Positions 43,725 to 55,452 are shown, counted from the stretch's first letter. The stretch is DNA of 64,000 nt from Tenrec ecaudatus (GCF_050624435.1 NC_134546.1:75805700-75869699); one strand, 5' to 3'. A program made the numbers and translations. The notes: a model not told the origin generated them from the letters alone.

Positions 43725-44640
43725 AAGAATCTGGATGACATGAAGTACTGGTGGAAGAAGTCTGTCGAGTTACCATTGAGGAGGTAACTAAGGAATTTAG
43801 AATCGCACAAGGTTCAGAATTTTCAATTTTTAGTTATAATTTTGGTTTGTTGATTATTGCCAAAAATCAATGCACACAGATTAATGAGCTAAAAAATTGC
43901 TACTACAGAGCTGCTTTGTAGAAAATTGAAGTTAATGAAGCAAGTTTTGTGGAATGACACTTAAGTATTCTTGGATGTATCAGTATGATCCAGAGAGGAA
44001 GATCCAATGAAAAGTTACATCTGAAGGAATCATGTAGGTTGATATTCAAAGAATAAAGGTCAATTCAGAATATATGACATCTGTTTTGTGGATTCTAACA
44101 GGTAGGTCCGGAATGAAATTCTCACAGGACATAGAAAATCAAAGAATATTATTATGAATAAGTTTCAAGAAAATGAAATATGACAATAGTGAGAAAATGT
44201 CCTAGAATGTTGCACAAAGGATCTTTTTTTTCCCGTTCTATCATGACAATACACCAGCTCATTCTTCAAGAGTAGGAATGGTTGTCCATTGAGGAATTTG
44301 TTGAGAAACCTTAACAGTGGTTCTCAACTTTCTTAATGCCATGGCCCTTTAATATAGTTCCTCACGGTGTGGTGACCCCCCCAAATATAAAATTATTTTC
44401 ATTGCTACTTCATAACTGTAATTTTGCTACTCTTATGAATCAGGGGACCACTATGAAAGGGTCACCAACCCAAAGTGATTTCGACCCGCAGGATGAGAAC
44501 CGCTGCCTTACACCATCCACATTAAAGAGCTGATCTTCCCCCTGCATATTTCTGTATTTTCCCATAAATCAGACAACATCCCTTGAGTATTGTGGAACTT
44601 TCAGTCTGATGTGCTGTAAATCAACAAGCATAGAATACTT
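43725..44640 (+). mobile_element. Mariner-like transposase relic, interrupted by a SPIN-like element
   Basis: Broken frames on the + strand resemble mariner transposase: 'VTIEEVTKEFRIAQGSEF' (compare the helix-turn-helix block V(T)I.EL.E.L.IS.GSV), then near 44240 'FYHDNTPAHSSRVGM', matching the catalytic-domain block HDNA.PH. The sequence after the inserted element continues the same protein ('ISVFSHKSDN'). Many stops; dead. Terminal repeats not identified. Confidence 0.6.
44315..44505 (+). mobile_element. SPIN/URR1-like non-autonomous hAT element, second copy
   Basis: 191 bp. Left end CAGTGGTTCTCAACTTTC; right end, reverse-complemented, CAGCGGTTCTCATCC. Internal 'GTGGTGACCCCCCCAAATAT', 'AATTATTTTCATTGCTACTT', 'CATAACTGTAATTTTGCTAC' matches the family. 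The flanks (AACCTTAA left, CCTTACAC right) suggest a decayed 8-bp duplication around CCTTA(A)CA. It lies inside the mariner relic. Confidence 0.88.
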
Positions 44641-45184
44641 TGGGGGAAGGTTCAGAGCAATAGCTTTACATTTTTATTTTTTATTGTTTAGTAAAAATAT
44701 CTAAGACTGTGGAGAAATATATTTACCTACAATCGTGTGTGTATGTGTGTGTAAATACCTATATCATGGAGGAAGAACAGGATGGTGACCAAGCAGTACA
44801 CATGGGGAGGACTCCACAAAGACCAGTGGAAAAGACTAGGAGAGGGATATCCTACACTTCCAGAATGCAAGACTATCAGCAGAAAGTTACATAGACACAA
44901 ATTTAATAAAATATCAGCAACATTTACTGATAGACTCCTCTTTGTCACCGACCCTCAACACTAACCAGCTATGTAAAGATTCCCAAATTTCTAGACTTCA
45001 TTTTCCTACTCTAGGAGCTAGCTAGGATGGTGGAGCTGTTGAGCTTCAGAAACATAGCTCTATGAAACTAGCCTGAGACCAACATAAGCACAAACAGACT
45101 TGGCTTTCAGCACAAGTCAATGGAGGTCTGGTCAGATGCCCTAGAAGCCCTAACACCAAGAACAGAAATAGCACAACCCACCAC
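44640..45184. other. Unassigned sequence
   Basis: A short GT-rich run lies near 44735-44752. No gene recognised. Confidence 0.5.
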
Positions 45185-45599
45185 AGTAGTTACATAATCT
45201 GGTGTCAACTTGAGTCTATTAAGAGGAAAGGGGTGGGATTTAGCTTGTGAAGTATGTCTCAGTTTGATGTCCTCATTTGGAGGGGCTATGGAGATAAATA
45301 GCTCACTAGAGGCCAGACACACACTCTCTGCTTCATCTTTCTGTAAGCAAGACATATGGAGCGATGCTGATGGAGAAAGAGCCCTGGAGCTGGAGAAACC
45401 ACGTGGAGACTCATGCCAGTGCTGAGATTCTTCTATCACCACTGAATCCACAAGACTTTCCAACCACTGGCCTGGGATCTCACTGCATTCAGCATCATTC
45501 CATGGCTCCTTAAGTCTAAAGAGGAATTTATTGACTAGTAGTTAAATAAGGGTTAATATTAGCCTTATGAACTAGATCTACACTGGGGTAGGATTTTTT
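45185..45599 (+). repeat. LTR-like interspersed repeat, copy A, left part
   Basis: 'GTAGTTACATAATCTGGTGT' at the start, 'GAGCCCTGGAGCTGGAGAAA', 'CCACGTGGAGACTCATGCCA', 'CTGGCCTGGGATCTCACTGC' and 'GAACTAGATCTACACTGGGG'. It aligns with copies B (54936-55452) and C (62418-62832). The L1 on the minus strand splits it; the remainder resumes at 54415. TG...CA-type ends in copy B fit a solo LTR, but I cannot name the family. Confidence 0.75.
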
Positions 45600-45600
45600 T

Positions 45601-45800
45601 TTACACTATATTAGGGGCTCATACAACTCTTTTCACAATCCATACATATACATACATCAATTGTATAAAGCACATCTGTACATTCTCTGCCCTAATCATT
45701 TTCTGTTTTTACATTTTATTAGGGGCTCATACAACTCTTATCACAATCCACACATATACATACATCAATTGTATAAAGCACATCCATACATTCTTTGCCC
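45601..45800 (-). repeat. Tandemly repeated L1 3' terminus
   Basis: Two termini in a row: ATTAGGGGCTCATACAACTC at about 45610 and again at about 45718, joined by 'CCCTAATCATTTTCTGTTTT'. The same junction, in + orientation, joins the repeated ends of the L1 at 18954-19396. Confidence 0.85.
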
Positions 45801-46139
45801 TAATCACTCTCAAAGAATTTGCTCTCCACTTTAGCCCTCTGCATCAAGTCCTCTCTTTTTTTCTCCCCTCCCTCCCCGCTGCCCCCTCCCTCATGAGCCC
45901 TTGATAATCCACAGATTGTTATTTTGTCATATCTTGCCCTATCCGGAGTCTCCCTTCCCCCCCTTCTCTTCCGTCCATCTCCCAGGGAGGAGGTCACATG
46001 TGAATCCTAGTATTCAGTTCCCCCTTTCCAACCCACTCACCCTCCACTCTCCCATCAATGCCTGAAGGGACTGAAGGCATCTTCCACCCTGGATTCCCTG
46101 TGCCTCCAGCTCCCTATGCACCAGTGTAAAACATCTGCC

Positions 46140-46484
46140 CTATCCAGTACTGCAAGGTAGAATTCGGATCATGATAGTTGGGGGCAGGAAGCATCCAGGA
46201 TCTGGTAGAAAGCTGTGTTCTTCATCGGTACTACATCGCACCCTGATTGACCCATCTCCTCTCCTAAACCCCTTTATAAGGGGTTCTCCTGTGGTCGACA
46301 CTTGGGCCTCGGGCCTCCACTCTGCACTTCCCCCTTCATTCACAATGGTATATATATATATTCTTTTTTTTTCATGATGCCTTATACCTGGTCCCTTTGG
46401 CACCTCGTGATCGCACCAGCTGGTGTGCTTCTTCCATGTGGGCTTTATTGCTTCTGAGCTAGATGGCCGCTTGTTCACCTTCAA
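46140..46484 (-). other. Open frame in the L1 3' UTR, shared with a second copy
   Basis: 114 codons on the minus strand (MKVNKRPSSSEAIKPTWKKH ... MIRILPC). The L1 copy at 23375-23758 (+) has the same frame open over its whole length, with the length difference restricted to a microsatellite. No domain is known to me. It is more likely a young shared sequence than a gene; listed because it is easily mistaken for one. Confidence 0.4.
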
Positions 46485-48259
46485 GCCTTTAAGACCCCAG
46501 ACACTATCTCTTTTGATAGCCGGGCACCATCAGCTTTCTTCGCAACATTTGCTTATGCACCCATTTGTCTTCAGCGATCCTATCATGGAGGTGTGCAGCC
46601 AATGATATGATGATTTTTTTGTTCTTTGATGCCTGATAAATGATCCATTCGGGACCACGTGATCACACAGGTTGGTGTGTTCTTTCATGTGGGCTTTGTT
46701 GCTTCTGAGCTAGATGGCCGCTTGTTTATCTTCAAGCCTTTAAGACCCCAGTCACTATCTCTTTTATAGCCAGGCACCTTCAGATTTCTTCACCACATTT
46801 ACTTATTCACCACTTTGGCTTCAGCACTTGTGTCGGGAGAGTGAGCATCATAGAGTGCAAATTTAATAAAAGAAAGTATTCATGCATTGAGCGAGTGCTT
46901 GAGTAGAGGCCCAAGGTCCTTCCGCCACCTTAATACTTGACCTATAAATATAGACACATAGATCTATTTCCCCATCCTCATATATACATTTGCATGTACA
47001 TGTCTTTGTCTAGACCTCCATAAATGCCCCTTGACCCCAAGCTCCTTCCTACATCTCCTTTGACTTTCCTACTGCCCCACTACCATGCTCCATCCCCACC
47101 CGGGCTACAGCTATCCCTTTTCTGTATGCAACCTTACCCTTGATCATTCCCCACCAGGCCTGCCACTCCCCCCTCACTACCGTTTTGGTTCCCATGTTGT
47201 TCCCTTGTCCCTGTGTTTGTTAACACCACTTCCTTACCTCACTCCCCCTCCCCCACCCCAAGTCCCCCTGGAACTGTCTGTTCCATTGTTTTTCCTCCAG
47301 ATATTTCCACCAGCCTGTCCTATTCAGACAGACCTGTGGAGACACTAACATGCACGAAAAGAAGACAGGAAAACAAAGCAACAGTATACATCCAGACAAC
47401 AAAACAACAACAAACCACTGACAAAGAAAAAAACAAAACACTTCACAAAAGAAAAGCTTGTAGTTAGTTCAAGGATAGTTTGCTGGCCCTTAGGAGCGTT
47501 TTCCAGTTCAGTCTGTTGGGGCACCATACCCTGGCCCCAAAGTCCACTTTCAGCATTCCCTGGGGACCTTGCCACTCCATTCCCTTGCTGTTCCGCTGCA
47601 TTCCCCCAGTGCTTTGCCTCGGTGTGGTGGGATCAGGTCAGGTGCAATTCTCACACTGTGTCTCTGGTGCTGTCCCCTGTATCGCCCTTAGTCACTAAGG
47701 GGCATCATTTCTCATAGTGGGGCCGGCCATGTTGTTCGCTCTGTGGACTGGCTGCTCTACTCAGGAACATCATCCTCACGGCCTGGTGGGCCAGGCTGTG
47801 CTCCACTCTCTCCTCCTGGCCCTTCATCTGCTCCCATGTGCTCTGATCAGGTATGTCCATCTCCCGGAGCTGTAGAATCAATGTCGTCCTTTGAAACAAA
47901 TTCTATTCGGGGGAGGCGCAAGAATCCACTTAATTTTCGTGCTGGGGACAGCCTCCCAGACCTCTCCACTGGTTCCCTACTCCACGCCGAGATATTGCAT
48001 TCACACCTTGTGGCACTGGGTTGAAGTCTGGTCCCACTTTCCCTGTGGAGAAATAAACAATACCCTGCCCTTGGGTGGGTTAGTGCCCCATGCCCAAACT
48101 CCCCTTTTTCTTCCTTATATTCATCCTTTTATTTTCCTTTCCCCACCTCCTCCACCATTGTCTACCATGTGCATCCCTGGTTTTGATCTGTCTGTGTCAT
48201 AATACACAGTTTTCACCCCAAAAATGTTTGTATACAGTAGCTTTATCCCCTACGCCACT

Positions 48260-51200
48260 TTTGCATTTTTTAAAATACTTACCTCAGTGGGCTCATGTTG
48301 TACTTGTCTGTTTGAGCCTGACTTACTTAGCTTAGCATGATTTCTTCCAGTTCTTCCCATGCTGCTATGTGCCTCATACATTCATCACTGCTTTTTAGTG
48401 ATGCGTAGTACTCCATTGTATGTATATACCACAGTTTTTTAATCCACTCGTCAGTTGATGGAAATTTGGGTGGCTTCCAGCTAATTGCAATTGTGAATTG
48501 TGCCGCAATGAACATTGGAGCACAGATGTCTGGTCTTGGTTTGTTTCTTGCCTCTTCTGGGTATATGCCCAGTAGTGGGATTGCTGGGTCATATGGTAAC
48601 TTTATTTCCATCTGTTTTAGGTATAACCAGATTGATTTCCATAGTGGCTATGTATACTTACAGGCCCACCAGCAGTGGATGAGAGTTCCTGTCTCCTCAC
48701 AGCCCCTCCAACACTTGTTGCTTTCTGATTTTTTGAATTGGGCTACCTTTGAGGGTGTCAGGTGGTACCTCATTGTTTTTTAATTTGCATTTCTCTTATG
48801 GCTAAAGATCAGGAGCATTTTCTCAGACGTTTGTTGGCCATTCGGATTTCTGTCCCTGTAAAATTTCTGTTCAAGTCCTTTGCCCACCTTTCAAGTGGGC
48901 TATTGTTTTTTTCCTTTTGGAAGCTAGCAGAGTATTGTAGATTTTAGTAATAAGGCCTTTGTCTGATGGGTCATTGCTAAAGATGTTTTCCCAGTCTGTG
49001 GACTCTCTTATTACTCTCTTGGTGAATTCTCTAGATGTACAAAAGTGTTTTATCTTCAGTATATCCGATTTATCAATTTGTGCCTCCTCTGTGTTTGTGT
49101 CCTCCCCTGTCTCTGATAGCCTGTGTATTCCCTGTGCTAAAGTTCTCAAGTTGGTCCCAATTCCCTCATTGATGACCTTAACAATTTGGGGTTTAACTTC
49201 AAGGTCTGTGATCCACCTTGAGTTTATTCTTGTGCATGGAGTGAGACGGGGGTCTTGCTTCATTTTTCCGCATGTTGATATCCATTTTTTTCCAGCACCA
49301 CTTGTTAAAGAGGGCATCGGCTTCCCATTTGATATTTTTGGGGCCCTTATCAAAGATCAGCTGTGTTTATGCTGATGCTTTTATTTCTGGGTTTTCAGTT
49401 CTTTTCCATTGGTCTGAGTATCTGTCATTGTACCAATACTATGCAGTTTTGAGAACTGTGGCTGCATAGTATATGCCTAAGTCAGGTAAAGCAAGCCCTC
49501 CCATGATGTCCTTCTTCTTGAGGAGTTCCCTGCTAATTCTGGGCTTCTTCCCTCTCCATATGAAGTTGGTAATCTTTTTTTCTCATTTCTTTGAAGAAAA
49601 ATGATGGTAATTGGATCAGGATGGTATTAAATGTATATAGTGCTTATGGCAGAACTGACATCTTAACTATATTAAGTCTCCAAATCCAAGAACATGGGAT
49701 ATTCTTCCATTTGTTGAGGTTGCTCTTGGTTCCTTGTAATAGTGTTCTATAGTTTTCCCTATATAGATCTTGTGTTTTTTCAGTCAGGTGTATCCCTAGA
49801 TATTTCAATTTGTGTTTGGCTATTGTGAAGGGTACCACCTTTTGGATCTCTTCTTTTGTGGTCTTATCTCATGTGTGTAACAGTTCGATGTACTTCTGTT
49901 TGTTGATCGTGTCTCCTGCCACTCTGCCAAACTCCTCTATTGCTTCGAGTACTCCGCTTGTGGAACTTTTGGGATTTTCCATATATAGAATCATATCATC
50001 TGAAAATAACGATAATTTCACCTCTTCCTTCCCCAGACGAATACCTTTGATGTCACTTCTTTGCCTTATGCTTTTAGCTAAAACCTCCAGCACGATATTA
50101 AATAGGAGTGGGCACAAGGAGCATCCTTGTCTGGTCCCCTTTTTCAGTGGGATTGTGTTAGACTTTTCTCCATTGACTACCACTTTGGCTGTTGGTTTTT
50201 CATATATAGCTTGTATTGTCTTGAGGAACTTTCCTTCCATTCCTATCTTCGCTAGTGTCTTAAACAGGAATTGGTGTTGGAAGTTGTCGAATGCTTTTTC
50301 TGCGTCTATTGATATTATCATGTGATCCTTGTACTTTTTCCTGTCAATGTGACGAATAATACTAATGGTCTTTCTTATGTTGAACCATCCCTGCATCCCT
50401 GGTATGAATCCCACTTGGTCATGGTGAATTATTTCTTTTATATACTTTTGTATTCTGTTGGCTAGTATTTTGCTAAGGATTTTTGCATCAATGTTCATTA
50501 GGGATATTGGTCTGTAGTTCTCAATTCTTGTGGGATCCTTGCCCGATTTGGATATCAGAGTTATACTAGCTTCATAGAAGGAGTTCGGGAGTTTGCCACC
50601 TTTTTCTATGTTCTGGAAAAGTTTGTGTAGGATTGGTATTAGTTCTTCCCTGAAAGCTTGGTAGAATTCTCCAGTGTAGCCATCGGGTCCAGGGGATTTT
50701 TTTGTTGGTAATCCCTTGATAACCTTTTCTATTTCTTCTATTGCTATGGGTCTGTTGAGATTCTTGATGTCCACCGAGGATAGTCTAAGGAGGGATTGTT
50801 TTTCCAGGAATTTGTCCATGTCTTCCAAATTGTTGTATTCATTGGTCTACAATCCTTCATAGTACTGTGTAACTATCCTTTTGATTTCATTAGGGTCTGT
50901 TATAATGACCCCTCTTTCATCCCTTATTCTTGCTATTGAGATTTGTTCCCTCCTTTCTTTGGTTACGTTTGCCTATGGTCTATTCATCCTGTTTATCCTT
51001 TCAAAGAACCAACTTTTGGTGATATTAATTTTTTCCATAGTTTTCTTATTTTCCCTCTCCTGAATCTTAGCCCTGATTTTTATCATTTCTTTTCTTTTGA
51101 TATTAGTAGAGTTGTCCTGCTGACTTTCTCTAGTTTTTGTAAATTTTTTGTCAGCGTATTCATCATGAGTCTCTCTTCCTTTCTTAGGTGTGCTTGTTTT

Positions 51201-52088
51201 GCTATGAACCTTCCTCTGATGACTGCCTTTGCTGTGTCCCATAAGTTTTGGTATGTCGTGTGCTCATTTTCATTGGTTTCTAGAAATTTCCTGATTTCAT
51301 CTCTGATCTGCACCAGTATGCACTCCTCTTGCAGTAGAGTTATATTGCTCTTATTTTCTTTGTCTTCCTTTTGTTGATTTCCAGTCTTATGGCACAGTGG
51401 TCAGAGAGAGAGGTCTGTATTATTTCAATGTGCTTAAATTTATGTAGATTTGCCTTACGCCCCAGCATGTGGTCTATCTTCAAATATGGGCCATGGGGAC
51501 TTGAAAAGAATGTCAATTTTTTTATATTTGGATGAAAAGCTCTGTTAATATCTATTAGGTCAACTTGTCTAATTGTGGAGTTTAGCTCTCTAGTCTCCTT
51601 GTTGAGTTTCTTTCCCTGTGATCTATCTTTCTCAGGGAGTGGTGTGCTGAAGTCACCCACTATAATTGTCGCGTCTGTGATTTCTTTCTTAATATCTTTT
51701 GGAGTGTTTGGTTGACGTATTGAGCTGGTCTCTCATTCAGGGAATATATGTTTACAATGCTTAGTGGTTCATTGTCTAAGATTCCCTTGAGCATTATATA
51801 GTGTCCCTCCTTATCTCTTTTTATGGTTTTCACTTTGAGGTCAATTTTATCCGAGATTAGGATTGCAACCCCTGCTTTTTTTGTATTGCTGTTTGCTTGG
51901 TAGGTCCTTCTCCAGCCTTTGATTCTCAGCCTTATTTTGTCTGTGGCCTTGAGATGTGTCTCCTGTAGGCAGCAAATTGATGGGTTGTGTTTTCTAAGCC
52001 ATTGTGCTAGTCTCCATCTTTCAATGCCTGAGTTCAGACCATTGATATTCAGGGTTATTATCTCCATGTGCGGACTCTGTGATGCCAT
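48260..52088 (-). pseudogene. L1 ORF2 (endonuclease and reverse transcriptase), frameshifted
   Basis: ORF2p nicks target DNA and reverse-transcribes L1 RNA at the nick. From the start at 52088 the endonuclease domain is legible (ITLNINGLNSGIERWRLAQW, CLQETHLKA) and, after a frame change near 51660, its end (SDHCAIRLEIN). The reverse transcriptase core runs 50828-49869 in one frame: [44 protein letters not shown], the [14 protein letters not shown] block and FSDDMILY with the catalytic Asp pair at about 49996-50007. The C-terminal part is in pieces (48871-49353; 48327-48611, with SWKPPKFPSTDEWIKKLWYI). Several frameshifts and stops; normal length is about 1,275 codons. Catalytic Asp residues are kept, but the usual FADD is FSDD. 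Confidence 0.9.
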
Positions 52089-52247
52089 TTTATACCCTTT
52101 GTGTTGGGAGTTTTTCTACTTTCCTTTCTCATTATTGTGTGTTTTGTGTGTGCATCATTCTTGACTTCTTTCCATCCTTAAGCCATTGCTATCTTGGGCT
52201 CTGTTTTCTCTTTGTTGTGCTCTGGGTGAGGTTGTTCTATGTGTTGG

Positions 52248-53262
52248 TCACTTATTTGTGCTTGGTGAGTGTTGTTCTTCTGCCCATACTGAGTCGTCAA
52301 GGATCTTTTGTAAGGCTGGGTTTGTTGTAACTTTTTTTTTTTTGAGTTTTTCCTTGTCTGGGAAGACTTTTACTTTTCCATCTATCTTGATCGATAATTT
52401 GGCTGGGTAGAGTATTCTTGGATTTGCGTTGTTTTCCTTCAATTTTTGGAATATGTTACTCCATTCTCTCCTCTTTTTCATAGTTTCTGCTGATAAGTCT
52501 GAGCATATCCTTATGTGGAAACCTTTATATGTGATTACTTGTTTTTCCCTATCTGCTCTCATGGTTTTCGCCTTTTCCTCAAAGTTGGATACTTTAACTA
52601 TTATGTGCCTTGGTGATTTATTCTTCAGGTCCCGTCGTGCTGGTGTTCTTTCAGCCTCCTGGATGGTTGCCTGGTTTTCATTCATTAGGCTGGTGAAGTT
52701 TTCCTCCAAGAATTCTCTCGCTATTGTTGCAGATGACTTCTTTGTTGTGTCTTCCTCTGGTAGGCCAATAATTCTAATGTTGTTTTGCTTCATAGCATCA
52801 GACATAGCTCTTACGTTTTCTTTGGCTTCTCTGATGCTCTTATTTAGATTTTTGATCACGTTTATTAAAGTCTGCTTGGCTGTCCTCCAAGACACTGATG
52901 CGGTTCTCTGATTCCTCCAATTGATTCTCAAAGAACATAATTCTGCTATTGTTTTTCATTATCTGCTCCTTAAGCTCCTGCATTTTCCTTTGGTGTATGG
53001 CTTTTATCTCCTCTATCGTTTCATCCTTTTTCTGTATTGTTTCCCTCTTAACCTGCATGGTTCCTAGCAGCATTCTGAGCGTTTCTTTGTATGGCATCTC
53101 AATGTCTGCTTCTTCTATGTATGTTGCTATGTTCAGGACACCTTCTGCCTTTTCTTTTGTTTCTCCTGTTTTTTCATTGAGGTCTTTGGGGCTGACGGCT
53201 GTTTGCAATGAGTTGTTTTTGATGGACCAGGTGCCATTTTCTAGTCTCTCTCTGGAAGACAT
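52248..53262 (-). pseudogene. L1 ORF1 (RNA-binding chaperone), one frameshift
   Basis: ORF1p forms trimers, binds L1 RNA and accompanies it to the target. The first frame (53262-52840) holds the N terminus and a heptad-rich coiled coil (KKDETIEEIKAIHQRKMQEL, ENQLEESENRISVLEDSQAD). After a shift in the 52840-52930 overlap, the second frame (to 52248) holds the RRM-like and C-terminal domains (NNIRIIGLPEEDTTKKS, TPARRDLKNKSPRHIIVKVS, RREWSNIFQKLKENNANPRI, LYPAKLSIKIDGKVKVF). Near full length, about 335 codons in total. One frameshift inactivates it. Confidence 0.88.
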
Positions 53263-54414
53263 AGGAATTCTTCTTCGAACTGCCTACAGCTGATTTTGCT
53301 ATGGGATTAACCTACCACATTTTCTTCCTGTGGCTTCCCTATCAGGGGAGTGCCCCAGATGACAGGTTGGCTGCCTGCCCCAGTGTTGCAGAGGCTGTGC
53401 TGAAGTTCCTATTTTTTTGAATATTGATAAGTGTTGGCTGAGCTGCCTTATGTCTCCAGGTACACAGGCAGGACCTCCATTGTGAGAAGTCCAAGGAGTA
53501 TGGCATGGAGAGCAAGCAGGTCTTTCTCTAGCCTTGGGCTATCTATGCAGGGTGGAACTCACCTAGCTGGGTGTGGCCGAGGCGCAAATGCCCTAGGGCA
53601 ATGGGAGTTCCCTGTAAGTCTGCAATGGAGTGTGAGAGAGCAAGGTAGGAATAAGAATGGGAGAAAAATTAAAAATTGAGACTAGACTGTGTAGGGGTAT
53701 AGGGAAGTGAGGAAAGCAAAAGAAACTATGTAGCTGAGTCCCACTCCATGCCTGTGGACCTGCAAGGGCTTACTCCCTGCCCCAAGCCCCAGCGGCATTC
53801 CGCAGCTAAGCCCCAAGAAGAGTAGCAAGAAAGCTGCTGAGCAGCCCCCAGAGAAGTGGGGGGACACAGAGCAGAGATGTTAACAGATGCCACCCTGTAG
53901 CTGAACCTTGATCCCTGCCTGTGGAGCTGTGGGGGGTTAGGTTTGTCCCTGCTAAGACCACGCTGTGCGGCAAGCTGTGGCTGTGCCTTGAGAAAGCCCC
54001 TGTGCAGCCCTCCAAGGCTGTGTGGGAAAAGAGAGCAGAGACTCAAACAGAAGCAACAATGTAGCTGAAACCCCCCTCCCTGCCAGTGGAGCCACAAGGG
54101 TCCTGTCCCTGCCATGAGGCAGGCAAGGGAAAACTGGCTGTGCTGAGACCAAGCCCTGCTACAGGCTCCAAATGGCCCCGGCTTCAGCAGATACAGCGGC
54201 TGGGCTAGGGTCAAGCCCCAGTTGGCTTCCACTTAGGTAAGCCAAAAGCTCCCAACCCCTCAAAATCCCGTGGATTTATGCCTACTTATCTTTATGATGC
54301 ACCTCTTGCAATCCAGCGAAGTTGAATTTCCCTCTAAGCAACTCTCCTGGGCTGGATTCTGCGGAGTCCCTCTGGTATGTGTCACTCGGTTGCCATCTTC
54401 CCGGAAGTCCGCCC
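53263..54414 (-). promoter_or_regulatory. L1 5' UTR / internal promoter region
   Basis: GC-rich, about 1.15 kb, with overlapping long frames on both strands (for example 53726-54232) that have no family signature and reflect base composition. L1 5' UTRs carry the internal RNA polymerase II promoter; the GATGGCAAC-type start (minus strand) fits a YY1-like site. Confidence 0.7.
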
Positions 54415-54523
54415 TGGGATGTTTTCTTAATGTACAATTGTTCTTTGATATAAAATTATGTCTTACATACATAGGAATTTCTATGTATTTGTTTCTCTAG
54501 TCAACCCGGACTAGCAATACCCA
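54415..54523 (+). repeat. LTR-like repeat, copy A, right part
   Basis: 'TGGGATGTTTTCTTAATGTA', 'AATTATGTCTTACATACATA' and 'TTTGTTTCTCTAGTCAACCC' continue the repeat broken at 45599 and match the ends of copies B and C. Confidence 0.75.
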
Positions 54524-54935
54524 AGAATTGTGGCAATAACTCTACAGGGCAGCCTTCAATGGTCATAAATAGTGAACAGACTAATTTTCATAAGCTGGGG
54601 GAGTTACACCTAATCCTCTTTCCAGGATGTACAGCTCTGCCCCTCCCTCCCGATCTTAAGACACCGACCAAAAAAGCATGGATTAAAAAAAAAATATTTC
54701 GGCAGCAGTTAATACACACCTGGCTGATTAACAAGGTATTAACCTCACAATACATATAAAAATTGAAACCTTGGTTTTTAAATGTATGGACAGGGAGTTT
54801 GGGCATAAGACAAAGACTAAAAGGTTTAGGGCCAAAAAACTGCTCCTTGTTCACATACCTAGGTATTCATCAGTTGTCAGATGACTCCATCCCTGGTCAG
54901 CACCCCACTCAGATAAACAACCTGACCTTTGATTA
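54524..54935. other. Unassigned sequence between LTR-like copies
   Basis: No gene recognised. Confidence 0.5.
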
Positions 54936-55452
54936 GATGTGGTAGTTACATAACCTGGTGTCAATTTTGGACTTGAGAATATTAAGAGTGAAGTGGTGGA
55001 TTCTAGTCTGCCTATCAGGTCATAGGCAAGGAGGCCTCTGTGTGGGCAATCACTTCTCCTGAGGATTCTAGGAATTCCTTCATTTCATCCTTGAAGGTGG
55101 GAGACATTCTCTCTCTATTCACTCCCTGGGAGACATAGCAGCTGACAAGACACATGGAACTATGCTAGTGCCCTGAGCTGCAGAAGCTGTGTGGAGACTC
55201 GTGCCAGTTCAGAGATGCTCATAATGCCATTGAGTACACAAGACTTCCCACTCACTGGCCTGTGATCTTCTTGCATTCGGTATCATTACATGTGTTTCCC
55301 GAGTCTGAAGAGGATGTTATAGACTGGTATCTGACATATGGGCTAATATTGGACTTATGGACTTGATCTGAACTGGGTTAAATCTCTCTCTTATACATGC
55401 ATGTATGAGTGTCTATGAATTTGTTTCTTTAGTCTACCCGGACTAAAACAGT
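54936..55452 (+). repeat. LTR-like repeat, copy B
   Basis: A complete unit of about 517 bp, starting TGTGGTAGTTACATAACCTG and ending CCCGGACTAAAACA. Same ordered blocks as copies A and C. TG...CA termini suggest a solo LTR; no internal region or flanking duplication seen. Confidence 0.7.

Larger units (their letters stand above)
45600..54414 (-). mobile_element. Near full-length L1 retrotransposon, minus strand
   Basis: 8.8-kb LINE-1. The 5' end at 54414 reads, on the minus strand, GGGCGGACTTCCGGGAAGAT then GGCAAC, the standard L1 start. It then has a GC-rich 5' UTR (about 53263-54414), ORF1 (53262 to about 52248), ORF2 (52088 to about 48260), a long 3' UTR (about 45711-48260) and a second short 3' unit (about 45601-45702). 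The 11-bp flanks TAGGATTTTTT (45589-45599) and TGGGATGTTTT (54415-54425) look like a diverged target duplication. Both ORFs contain frameshifts, so it is inactive, but its completeness shows a relatively young copy. Confidence 0.9.

Noticed and set aside
49810..51377. Hydrophobic plus-strand frames
   Set aside because: Shadows of L1 ORF2 on the other strand.
53726..54232. 168-codon minus-strand frame rich in Leu, Gly and Ser
   Set aside because: In the L1 5' UTR; composition effect, no family.
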